Part shown: positions 1 through 11,900 of the stretch, one piece after another
Numbering within the stretch: position 1 is the stretch's first letter
How the letters are laid out: each line of letters starts with the position of its first letter
Origin: Paramecium sonneborni
Lineage: Eukaryota; Ciliophora; Oligohymenophorea; Peniculida; Parameciidae
Assembly: GCA_905182985.1 (NCBI GenBank)
Contig: CAJJDN010000102.1
Location: 78,849 to 142,848, forward strand
DNA: 64,000 nt
Direction of reading: 5' to 3'
Notes under the pieces: generated by a model
Told to the model about the DNA's origin: nothing
The model's input: only the letters and a program-made list of their open reading frames with translations
Databases searched by the model: none
Program-made: the position numbers and the translations under genes

Positions 1-1
1 A

Positions 2-52
2 GTAAAAGAATTTGAGGAAGAAGATGAATTTGAATAGAGCAATAATATATGA
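2..52 (+). CDS. 3' end of an unidentified acidic protein
   Basis: Only the last 16 codons are inside the window. They are very acidic (Val-Lys-Glu-Phe then a run of Glu and Asp) and end at TGA 50-52; one internal TAG is read as Gln. The frame is chosen because it is the one that stays open from the window edge and has the acidic composition common at Paramecium C-termini. No function can be assigned from this fragment. Confidence 0.4.
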
Positions 53-407
53 ATGTCTATTTTATACAATATGAAATTGTTTGTAATTTTTAGTATTAAT
101 ATAATGGATAGTATTAATATGTGAAAAATTGTACTATATAAGATATAATGAGAGGGAGAGAGTTTTAGTTTTATTGTTAATTAATTGTAATATAAGAAAA
201 TGATAGAAATGTTATTTTTGAAAATATTAGAAGTATTAATATTTTTGAAGAATTTATAAATTGGAATAAGAGTTATTAAGATATGCATATGATAATATAA
301 ATAAATAAGATAGATATATAATATATATATATTTATTAGAAATACAAAATATATACATAAGTATGAGTGAATATAAATATATGATTGAAATTCAATATTT
401 GAGTTTA
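53..407. other. intergenic, AT-rich
   Basis: No convincing gene. It lies between the convergent ends of the partial gene and the cyclin, so it holds two 3' regions. The sequence is low-complexity AT. I see no RNA gene or repeat. Confidence 0.5.
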
Positions 408-1088
408 TCAATAAAGTCTATACATATTCTTTTTAATTAAGAGATAACTGGATGGATATTTTTATGATATGATAATATTTTGATCATATTTATTAAGTAA
501 TTGTTAGCGAACATCTTCATAACAATCGGATTGGAAATCATGATTTTTGATATTTTTGAGTGTGAAAGAAATGATCTAAAATGATTGATTAAAGAGCAAT
601 ACAATAATAGCAGATGCAATTTAAGATGGCTGGTAATTAAGTTTCCATGGTAATGCCATTAAAGAAAGAGCATATATTAATCGTACTTATTCAGCTGATA
701 TTCTTTTAGTCTTCTTTATGTAATAAATTAGTTATTCTATAAAATCCATGACAGTTGGTTTAGTTATTTCAAAATTTAATTTTTGTAAAATGTGTGTTTC
801 AATTTATGTAGACATCTACCATTTACATCTATCTTATTAATCAAATTTAGTTGCAATCCACAAACTTGTTAATAAATAATCCTAAGTTAATATATTAGTT
901 CTTAAATATATTGATTTAGCTAAATATAATGTTGAGATTTTAAGTTTCAATCTAAACTAAAATTATGACAAGATTTTAAACTCATCCAACAGATCGTTTT
1001 GTTAAAATATGAGAATTTGTTAAGTATGCAGATATGCAACAATATCTTTATAATAAGGATTCAATGATTCTGTTTCGGTATCACTCAT
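408..1088 (-). CDS. A/B-like cyclin
   Basis: A 226-residue protein, single exon, TGA at 408-410. The first cyclin fold is recognisable around residues 50-105 (YLAKSIYLR, then LTSLWIATKFD, a form of the conserved LA..A.K..E helix, followed by a 'LQKLNFEITKPT' stretch as in mitotic cyclins). A second shorter helical half follows (LIYALSLMALPWKLNY, then IASAIIVLLFNQ). It would bind and activate a CDK. It lacks the long N-terminus with a destruction box found in animal cyclins A/B, so its turnover signal is not visible. The start codon overlaps the last codons of the upstream gene on the same strand by 8 nt, which is odd for a eukaryote. There is no other Met before the fold, so this start is likely right. 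The exact cyclin class is uncertain. Confidence 0.75.
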
Positions 1089-1736
1089 ATTTAAATTTAA
1101 ATTAATTATTCTCAAAATTAACTGCTCTATTCAATTTACATTAAATTTCTTTATATGATTAATGTAAATCGTCAAAGTGTTTTAATGACAAACACCCAGC
1201 CAATTTAATTCCTTCTAATCTCTTCTACTATCTCTATCTTAGTTATACTCTACTTCCTGTAAATAATGATGATTCCCAAATTTTAGGCGCTTCACATTTT
1301 TAATATCTTTCACTTTAAATCTAAGGTAATTTAAGAGGTTCCTCATATTCAACTTCAAGTGGATAAGCATGATTCTTTAATAAATAACCATGTTCCTTAT
1401 TCATATTTTCAAATTCATTATATTCTTATATTTATTCATCAGCATTCCCTATCTACTCATCCTCTACTTGTTTTAATTTCTCTTATATAGTTATTTGAGA
1501 TCTATATTTCTTAGTAAATGGATCTATATTTTTATGTTAATATTTATCTAAATACGTAGAGTCATATCTTCTTTCTCTTCAAATTATACTGGATTACTTT
1601 ATAACTTCATTAGTTCCTAAAAACCCAATTTTGTTAACACTTTTATCTTTGGTTTTCTTTAATAAGCAAACTCTTATACTGGTCTATGATTGAATTTTGT
1701 GAACATTAATTTTTATTTTTAATTATTATTACTCAT
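1081..1736 (-). CDS. conserved-looking hypothetical protein
   Basis: Coding character is good from the Met at 1736 and again down to TGA 1081-1083, but the two halves are in different frames. The change lies between about 1520 and 1610. An intron of 23 nt ending GAG (GTAATCC...GAAGAG) would join them, but that is not the usual TAG acceptor, so a sequencing indel is also possible. The product is hydrophilic, rich in Gln, Lys and Glu, with no membrane segment or signal peptide. I recognise no family. It ends in the first codons of the cyclin gene. Confidence 0.5.
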
Positions 1737-2284
1737 TTCCTATCACAATACATTTCTTAATAATTACTTACCTTTTAATCAATTAAATCTCTAAAAATTA
1801 ACTATTTTTTAAGACAATTATCAAATCTATTATTCTATTTCTTAATCATTACTATACGTAAAATATTAGTATATAATTACTTACATTTTATTTAATTTAC
1901 GTAGTTAATTAGATTTATTGTATATAATCTTTAAATTTTCAATAATTCTAACAATTGATTGTAATATTATATTAAATACTTAAGATTTTAAATATCGTAA
2001 ATTTAAAGAATACTTTTTTAAATATTATATATAAAAAGGAGTATTAGATGAAAAAGAAAAGCTATTTAAAGGATATTTAATATTGATTTATTATAAATAA
2101 AATCATGTGGATATATTTTATTAATATAATTAGAATATATTATATAATTAATTCTATTTTATAATATGTAAAACAGTAAATAAAATTTAAATGCATTGTA
2201 TTCTCTTTAATCCAATCAAAATTATAGTTTAAATTATAAGAGTGAGCGAATTAATAAAGAGAATATTATTAATATCAATAAAAA
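1737..2284. promoter_or_regulatory. divergent upstream region of H3 and the minus-strand gene
   Basis: About 550 nt between two divergent starts, long for this genome. It is extremely AT-rich with many TATA-like strings and no open frame of note. It must contain the promoters of the H3 variant gene and the minus-strand gene; no specific motif can be claimed. Confidence 0.4.
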
Positions 2285-2707
<423 letters not shown>

Positions 2708-2801
2708 TTATTTCCTAAAAATTATTAAGACAAATTATTTGAAAGTTTTTATTAATTACTTTCGTTAAAATATTATTATTAATAAATAATATATATTCAT
2801 T

Positions 2802-3630
2802 ATGCAAGAATTAATTGAAATTGGTTTAAAAAAAGTATTACCAGGAATCTTGTTAAATTAAATAGCTTTCTATTCATTATACAAAATATTGAAGAATAAT
2901 GAATGTATTGTTGATGTAGCATATACAGTGAGTCATTTTGTGGCAGGATCTATATATGCATATCATTTTGGATTATCTTCTTTTGAGAATAAAGTAAAAC
3001 ATTCTATTTAGTCTAGTTTAAATTAGGATTATTAGCTTTGTGGACTGCTAGATTAGCTGGATTTCTCTTTTATTACAGAATATTGAGAGGATTTAGAGAT
3101 CCTAGATATGAAGTCATTTTCGTAAACTATAAAAAAGAAACCTTTAAAAGAGATGTTGTTGTCTTTGGATAATACATTTTTTAAGGATTCATAGTTTTAG
3201 TAACAAGTTCTTCATTGTATTTCTTATTTAAGAATTCATTGAATCCATATTAATTAGCTATTTTAGGAACATCAATATTCTGGATCTATTTAGAAGGATT
3301 ATCTGGTTAGATATATTACTATTATTTCTAGATCATCAATTATAATCATTTAAAGATTAAAAGAACAAAGCTCCAGACTCTATATGTTAGGATGGTTTAT
3401 GGAAAAAGAGCAGACATCCAAATTTATTTTTTGATTTAATGACTTGGACTACTATTGCAATCTCATCTATTAAATCAAAAAATGATGCTCTTGCTTTGAT
3501 AAGTCCATTAGTCTTATATTATGTTATGGCACGATTGACTGTACCTATTACTGAAAAACTCATGAAAAAAAAAAGAGGAGATAAATTTACAGAATATTGC
3601 TCAAAAACGAATAAATTCTTACCTATTTGA
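2802..3630 (+). CDS. DUF1295 / steroid 5-alpha-reductase-like membrane protein
   Basis: Three exons: 2802-2993, 3017-3305, 3332-3630, with introns of 23 and 26 nt; 259 residues. Hydrophobic segments near residues 10-60, 70-90 and 120-160 give a multi-pass membrane protein. The family signature is near the end of exon 2 and start of exon 3: DGLWKKSRHPN followed by LFFDLMTWTTIA, matching the G-L-W-x-x-S-R-H-P-N motif of the DUF1295 oxidoreductase family, where this region contacts NAD(P)H. The C-terminus is short and basic (KKKRGDKFTEYC). The family reduces double bonds in steroids or lipids in the ER membrane; the substrate here is unknown. Both introns are required to keep the motif in frame. 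Confidence 0.8.
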
Positions 3631-3875
3631 GTATTAATAAATTATTACATTACACATATATATAAACACAAGGGAAAGTATATTTTATACAAACTCAAAA
3701 ATGAAAAACACAAAATATAATATTTGTATATTGAATTCATATTTACTCTATACGGCTCCAATCTAATTAATTAATCACTACAAACTAGAACTATCAATTG
3801 AAATAATTTTACCAATCATAATAGATTGTGAGAAAACAAAAAATAATATAAAGTGTGATTAATAATAATTAACAA

Positions 3876-6171
3876 ATGTTTATCATATTTTTGGTGTAAT
3901 TGATAAGTGCATAAGTAAATCCATTATTGTACAAATGGGGAACATACAAACCCTAATTAATTCATGCAATAACAGAAAGAAATATGCAAACATTCAATCC
4001 TCTAACAATTACATTTTATTACTTTATGAACAATAACATAAGATGGGAGAAATCAATTAAATATAAAATAAATGAAAGAGGGAATGATGAACCTACATAT
4101 TATTAATATCTCTATCATGATGGCGAAAGATATGCAATTCATGAGACAATTGATGGAGAATATAAAGTAAGATTCACTAATGAATTCTATAAGTAATTAT
4201 TTATTGTATTTATAGAGTGAATCCAGAGAAAATAGAAGATTGGGTTACAACTGTAGTAAATAATGATGCTTTAGTTGGAGACGATGAATATGTGAGTTTA
4301 GTCTATTCTATTGCAATAGAGAAATTAAATTAAGAAAAGACCGATCTAAGAAAATTGCAAGTTGAAGAAGAAGGAGATTCTCTCAAAGTAATTCAATAAT
4401 CTAAATATAGATTACAATTACTACTGCTTAATAAGTTAACTATATATATGTGGCTTTAGAATCTAATGGTAAATAAATAAACATAAATCAAAACGATAAT
4501 TTTGGATATTCTTTATAGTTTTAGAATCCCACATTGAATTATAATTTGAGAACACTCCTTTATAGTGAATTGAGAAAAACAAAGGAATAAATTCCATTTA
4601 AATTTAACAAAACTGTAGATCAAGAATAAGGAAATATAGTGTTTGTTCAATATGTAGCTAAAAGAAATGAATTGTTTAAGTTTCAATTAAGATATATGTA
4701 AAGAGAGATATCAGTATCAAGTGATTACTTCTTTGATGCTAGAATTTTGAAGAAATTGGATAATATGAATTTCTTTTCTTAATTTAATAGAACTTTTAAC
4801 AAAATACAAATTAGTATTAATATATTGTTTATACAATATAGAGAATCCATTTTATCTATCATGTTCAATTAGTTCTTTTGCTAATTTAATAGGAGGATTT
4901 GCAACGTCTTTTGGTAATATAGAATGCGAAGAAGCTAATCCAATTTGTTAATAATAGAAAATGATGTTTACACCAACACCTTCTAGATTTGGATTTCCTA
5001 GACCATTTTTATGGGATGATGGATTTCATAATATGATTATATGTAGATGGAAATCTTAATTATGTATATAATCTTTATTAGATTGGTTTGATACTATGTC
5101 TAGTAATGGATGGATTCCTAGAGAATAAGCAAGAGTATTATTATTATTATATTATTTATTAAAGAGTCCTGAATAAAAAACTGCCGTTCCTTAAGCATTT
5201 TTAGCTTAAAAATAAAGTGAAACTAATCCACCTACTTTTATATTTAATTTTCTTTATCTTGATTGTAATTATTAATTATAATTTATTTTATTAGCCTTAA
5301 AAAATGGAGAAATATAATAATAAGTACGTAAACTTTACACTAAAGCAATAGATTGGTATCATTTCTGGATAAAGTCTTAAGGAGTGAATGAAGGAGATAA
5401 TATCTTATTATTTAAATGGTGGGGACTTAATGATAATATTAATTTTGGATCTGGAATGGATGATTGGCCAAGATCTCATAATGGTTTAAAAAGCAAATAT
5501 AATATTGATGCAAGTATGTGGGGCTGGCTTTTTGCTGATTCAATGTAAAAATTAGCTGCTATTTATGATCCATAAAAAAGCAATTAATTTCATTAAACTG
5601 CTGAAATGATAAAAAAATCTATTTATAAATATCATTTTGATCCAGATGATAAAATATTTAAAGATGTTTTAATAGATGAATCATTTTCTCCTCATTTAGG
5701 ATATCCTAATTTATTTCCCATTGCATTTGGATTTATTGATCCTACCAAAACTGATATCTTAGATGCCTATGTTAGTATGATTAAAAAAGAATTATGGACT
5801 AATCATGGTCTTAGATCTTTAAGCATTAATGATAATCATTTTGGAAAAGTTATACATTCCTTTTTCTATTCTAGGGAGACAATTATTGGACTGGACCTGT
5901 CTGGATACCTATCAATTATTTGATTCTTAGAGGAATCTAAAAATATTATTCAAATCACAAAGGTCTAATGGACATCTATAAAGAACTAAGAGAAAATTTG
6001 ATGAATACTGTATGTATTAATTGGAGAGATAGAGGGTAATAATATTACTATTCTAATAGATACTTCTTTGAACATTATAATTAAAAATAAGATGGACTTG
6101 GAAGAGGATATCATCCATTTAATGGATGGACAAGTACAATTACATTAATTATTCATGAAATATATGATTGA
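3876..6171 (+). CDS. mannosyl-oligosaccharide glucosidase (glucosidase I, GH63)
   Basis: Five exons: 3876-4192, 4216-4387, 4411-4813, 4842-5848, 5875-6171; introns of 23, 23, 28 and 26 nt; 731 residues, close to the usual GH63 length. The N-terminus (MFIIFLVQLISAQVN) is a short hydrophobic signal or anchor, followed at once by LYKWGTYKP, the LxWGTYRP entry motif of the family. The catalytic domain shows FPRPFLWDDGFHN, GWIPREQ, FGSGMDDWPR (the Asp pair of the active site), ASMWGWLFADSM and, across the last intron, NYWTGPVWIPINYL. It removes the terminal glucose from Glc3Man9GlcNAc2 on nascent glycoproteins in the ER lumen. The last exon was fixed by requiring the NYW-GP-W motif to be in frame. 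Confidence 0.93.
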
Positions 6172-8968
6172 AATCATTCTTTATTTATTATATTATTCAT
6201 AATTTACAAATCTATTTATATTACATTTTTATATATTAACAATATATTACTATTTTATATTTATACTATCTTATATTCAAAAACATCTACATTATCCTTT
6301 TGTTAAAATTATTAGCACTCAAAAATAAAATTTATTTAAATCTTAAATAATATTTATGAAAAGTTTAAAGAATTATTACAAAAAAAATAATATAAAAAAA
6401 TACTTAAATAATAATATTATGGAAAAATATCAAAATATCAATATATATTTAAAAACAATTAATTATGAAAAATTAAAATATACCAGAGCCTATCCTTTTT
6501 GAATTATTGATAGAAAATTTTAGACAAAAGCACAATTTTTAAAAGAAATAATAAAGGTTTATATTGATATGAAATTTTCCTTCCTTTGATTCCTCTCTTT
6601 ATTTTTGTTGTATAAATTAAAAAACAATAATTAATTCAATTAATTAAAAGTCTATTACGTAAACAAATTTTATAAAGTAATTGAATTTAATAGAAAATTA
6701 ATACAGACAAAAATGGAAAAATTCAAACTTGTCAAAATAAACTAATTTTTTTCAAAACTATCCTAATATTAATATTGCTTTACGTTGTTATAATTAGAAC
6801 TTAGCTACTTTATAAGAAACAAACTAAGTTGTTGCATGATTAGAATTTATGTAATTAATCAAAGTAGGATTTTATCTTCCAGAATATAACTGAAAAGTAA
6901 TTTGCATGATTTAGAATAATAAAATTGTAAAGTAAGTTAATAAAATTCGTCAAGAGAACTTAGGAGTAACTGCATCTAATAAAATAGAAAATTTAAAACA
7001 TTAAATAGATAAAAATAAGAAAGAAGCTGAGTTGATTGAATTAAGGATTTGTAACTTTAAACAATTACTTTTATACAAAAACTGTGAGTTAGGTTAGAAT
7101 TGGAGGAGATTTTAAAAAAATAAAAGTAATAATGATTTTTTAAAATCTTTAATTACGATTTTATCTATTCATTTCCTTTTTCTAGTGCAACAAAATAGTA
7201 GAGAAATAAATAACTTTCGACTTCTGTTTATTCTTTGACAATTTATTTTAAATATATGTCAATTGAAATTTCTACTTTATTGAGAAAAATGCTTCTAAAT
7301 GATTTATAACTTTATTGGATTGAAATATTCATGAAATGGTAAAAATTAAATTAAGGAGAATTTAAAATATTCGAACGAGATGTTAACACTCAAGATGAAA
7401 TAAGTACATTTGTAATAACTTTTATAACGAAAATTGATGAATTTATGAAAATAGAAGAAAATAATTGAATTAATTTGACTTTATCATTAGAAATTCATAA
7501 GTGAGTTAATTCTAAATTAAGTTTTTTTATGAAAGATTCAATAAAAATAAAAAGTTATTATTTATTTTTTGAAATAGAAATGTTAGAGTACAATGATTAC
7601 TTTAACACATTTGATATATAAAATTTCTAATCAAATTAAAGAAATTTAAAATAATGTCATAAAATTAATATGTTTATGTTAATAAAATTAATATGTTTAT
7701 TTATTAAAAAGTAAAAATAAGGAAATATTAAATAACAATGAAGTATTCAAAATAGTTAATATAGTAAATTTATAATAAAATTCAAGGAATAAAAAACCAT
7801 TAAATTAATTTAAATGGTTTCTTAATAAATTTATATTTAATAATTGCTTTTATATACCATTGTCACTATTATAGAATATTTGAATAAAAAGCCTGGATTT
7901 AAATGTATTTAAAATATATCAAACTTTCCAATATTATCATAATAATAAAAACTACTATTAAAGAAGCTTACAATAACTTAAGAAAATTAATTTATTAATA
8001 TTAAGATGCCAATTATCATTAATTTAATAACAAAAATGAAATTTTCTGATTTTAAAGTTTTAATTTATAATTGTTTTTTTTAAGTTTAAAAAAATCAATA
8101 ATTTATTCATATTGAAGAAATCCTATTAAGATTTTCCACATATATTGAGTATTTATAAATAATATTGGTTAAATATCCAAGACATAAAATGACGAGAAAT
8201 TAGTTCGATTAACAATGTAATCAAAAATGAAAAATAGAAAACCTGAAGTTTGAAATATGAGAGAAATAGTGAAACTTAAAAATTAAACTACAATAAAAAT
8301 AATGAATGGTTTATTATTTATTAAATCGAATAAAATTAATTTTTTATAAAATTTACAATTAATAATTATTTATAAAGTTAAATATTTTGTGTGAAAAAAT
8401 ATTTGATAATAAGTTATCTATTGATTGTCCATTTTCACTTGAAATTATTAAAAATTATTCTTTTTTATTTTCTAAATATCTATAAAATAAAATTTCTTCC
8501 TTTTTTCTGATTATTGAATAAAATTTTAAATTAATGAGAAATTTCATTATGACCTCTTCTGCTTCAAATCAAATTAACTTTCTGATTTAATATATTTTAA
8601 ATGCTTAATCTGAACTTGATAAGTTGGAATAATAAAAAAAGTAAATTTCTAAGAATTGTTCTTCCTATCAAAAAAGTAAAATTTAATAAAATATAATTTT
8701 CGGAAGGTATTTAATTTAGAGAGTAATTAGTGAATTAATGTAACTTGGTAATTGAACTATAACAAACATATAAAAATCAATCTATGTTATATTTTCAAAC
8801 TATTTTACACTATACTCTAACCTAAACCAAATGATTTAAAATAGAAATAAAAATTTAACATTTTCTAAAAATATCTTTAACACAAAGAATCTTTCTATTA
8901 TCTTTATCTAATATTTATCAATAAATCCTTTTTCTAACTCCAAAAATTAGATAATTTAATAAAATAGA
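6172..8968. other. 2.8 kb gene-poor region
   Basis: No gene with recognisable domains on either strand. Several stretches without TGA have coding-like composition but change frame and lack partners, for example plus strand 6715-7020, about 6950-7235 and 7256-7468. This is what a decayed gene would leave. The last few hundred bases must hold the promoter of the receptor gene that starts at 8969. Confidence 0.45.
7256..7468 (+). pseudogene. possible gene remnant
   Basis: A 70-residue open frame from an ATG to TGA 7466-7468, with protein-like composition (alternating hydrophobic and charged residues, e.g. GEFKIFERDVNTQDEIS). No domain is recognised. An adjacent open stretch just upstream (to about 7235) is in another frame. 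A relic of a longer gene is more likely than a functional small protein. Confidence 0.2.
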
Positions 8969-11900
8969 ATGATAACTTTAATCGAAAGCCTACTCTTCAT
9001 AAGTCTATAGCAAGCATGTTTTTGCTTTAGATCATTTTAAAGTTAGTTTAACAAAGAAATTTTTCAAAAAAATTGTCCTACTTCCCATCAATATTGGCCC
9101 GATATTCATCCGCATATGTGCTCAGGTAATAAATACTTTTATTTAGGTGTTCCAAGAGAATGTATTGGTACGATTGAACTTAGATAAGTTATCGTTGGCG
9201 ATAGTGAAATTTTATGCCACCCATAAGTATAAGGCTATATTCTATATGGGAATACTGATACTCATTTACTTTTAGGATGGTGGCCATTTATTATGATATA
9301 TTCATATGACTAAAATGGAAATCTAATCTTTACAACTGAAGCCATATCCTCATTAAATAGCCATGGTTGTTTAATTGGATAAAAATTTTCTGGCATTTAT
9401 AAATGTTTATATTGTGGTGGATAAAATTATGGAGAAAATTGCGCTACTTCTCCATTACCCTTAGGTTAAATTTTACATTTATTCTAAAGAATGTGGACAG
9501 TATTGTAAAACTTGTGATACAACAAAATAAAAGTGTGCTACTTGCAAAGATGGCCAATCCCCTTTAGACGATACTGACTTTAAATGTACATTAAGTAAAT
9601 ACAATTATATTTGAAGAATGTTAAACAAATCATAAAACTTGTTAATAGATTGAATCTGTATATTCATTCACTGAATGTAATGATGGTTTTGAATTATTAA
9701 ATGGATATTGTTCGGGTAAAATAAAATAATTAAAATTTAGAATGTCCAAGTAATTGCAAAGCATGTTTTTAGGGAATCTGTACATCTTGTATGTGGCCTT
9801 TTTCTTTAAAAAATTCTTTATGCTTTGAAGATAGGAATTGTATGAATTACAATTATATTTATGATTCTGAAGGAATTCCCATCGATACTGATTGTCAATA
9901 ATGTGATGTTGGATATTTTAAAAAAGGAACTAGATGCTCTTGTAATTAGTTATTTTTTATTTTAGCTTGTTAAGAGGAACCAGGATTAGAAAAATGTTTT
10001 ATTTGTCATAATGCAAATGAGTGTAAAAGTTGTTTTGCAACTCATTATTTAACTGCTGACAAAAAGTGCGCTCTTTATACAAGTGGATGCAATCTTCCAT
10101 GTTAAACATGTTTAGTGACAGATCCAAATTATTGTACAACCTGCTATTATAAAGACAGACTAACAGCTAGAATAATTCCAGGGAAATGTGTTTGTGATTA
10201 AATTGCGGGATATGTTGAATTAAATGGAGAATGTTTATTATGTTAAAGTGGAGATTGTGAAACATGCACTTCAAAATTTGGAGAATGTTAATCATGCAAT
10301 CCTTTAAGGAATAGAAGTCTTGTCGATTTTGCTTGTCCATGCCTCTAAGGATATTTTGATACTGGGTTAGAGGATAAAATTTGTTAAAGTATAAAGGGCA
10401 ATCATAATTAGAATGTTATGCTTCATGTTATAACTGTTCAGGACCATTTGATAATGATTGTACAAATTGTGGAGATCCTAATGTTTATTATAAATAATTA
10501 GTAAATGGAAAATGTATTTGTATTATTAGAACAATATCATTTGTATAATAGGATGGACAAATAATATGTTAACGTAGAAAATGTATTTTATATTTAGCAT
10601 GTCATCAAAGATGTGAAAAATGCTATTAACCATTAGATTAAACATCAAATTAATATTGTACAATGTGTATAGCAGGATAAAATAGAATTGTATCTGATGA
10701 TTTAAAATGTATTTGTAGAAATGGATATGGAGAAGATGGAATTGTAGATATTTGTTTTAGTAATTGATTATTTTAAATTATGTAGAATGTCATTACACAT
10801 GTAGCAGTTGTAATGGACCATTATCAATCAATTGTGTCACATGTTCAAATGAATCAAATAGACATTTAACTTTAAATAATGAATGTCAATGTAATTAGAC
10901 TTATTATGATACTGGAAGAAATGATATTGTTTGTTATTGTAACTATATACATTCATTTTAGTGGGTTGTCATCACTCTTGTTTAGATTGTAATAATAATG
11001 GAGAAGATTAATGCATAAGTTGTCCATCTACTAGATAACCTGATAGAATTGGATTAACATTTAAGTGTTAATGCATAGATCCACATTACTATAGTGATCA
11101 ATTTTAATTAGAATGTTTAGAATGTCATTTTACTTGTAAAACATGTAATGGAATTAATGAAACCAATTGTTTAACTTGTGATTTAAACTATAGGTAATTA
11201 ATAATTTCTAAGTGTGAATGTCCTTATGGTTATTATGATGTTGGCTAATTATAATGTTAATGTAAAATAATATAATATTTCAAGAATGCCATTATACCTG
11301 CATGACATGTTTTGGAACTGAAATTGATAATTGCATTACTTGTTAAACTGAAAGCAACAGGATAGTCAAAGCTAATAAATGTGTTTGTAAGGATGGACAT
11401 TTACAAAAATAAGTAGGAGATCTAATATGTTACAGTATTTATAAACTTATAATTTTAGAGTGTTCATATCGATGTGAATCATGTAGTGGAACAATTGATC
11501 ATTGTGACAAATGCCCAGATTTATCCTTTAGAGAACTTGGAATAGACTATTCCTGTTCTTGTCCTCTTAAATCATATGACGAACCAGGATATCCAATTTG
11601 CACATGTACAACTTAAAATTTTCTTTTAGTATGTCATTATACTTGCCTAACATGCATAGGAAATTAACCAAACTAATGTATTTCCTGCAATACATTATCA
11701 AGAAGATAACTGAATGATTAAAGTGAATGCCAGTGTAAAACTAAATATTTTGATAATGGTTAATCAGAATGTTAAGGTAAAATTGAAAAATTTTATTTAT
11801 TAGCTTGCAGTACTATATGTTTAGATTGTAATTATTCTTCTGATAATTGTACATCTTGTTAACCAGAAAAATATTTATATGGAAACACATGTCTATGTAA

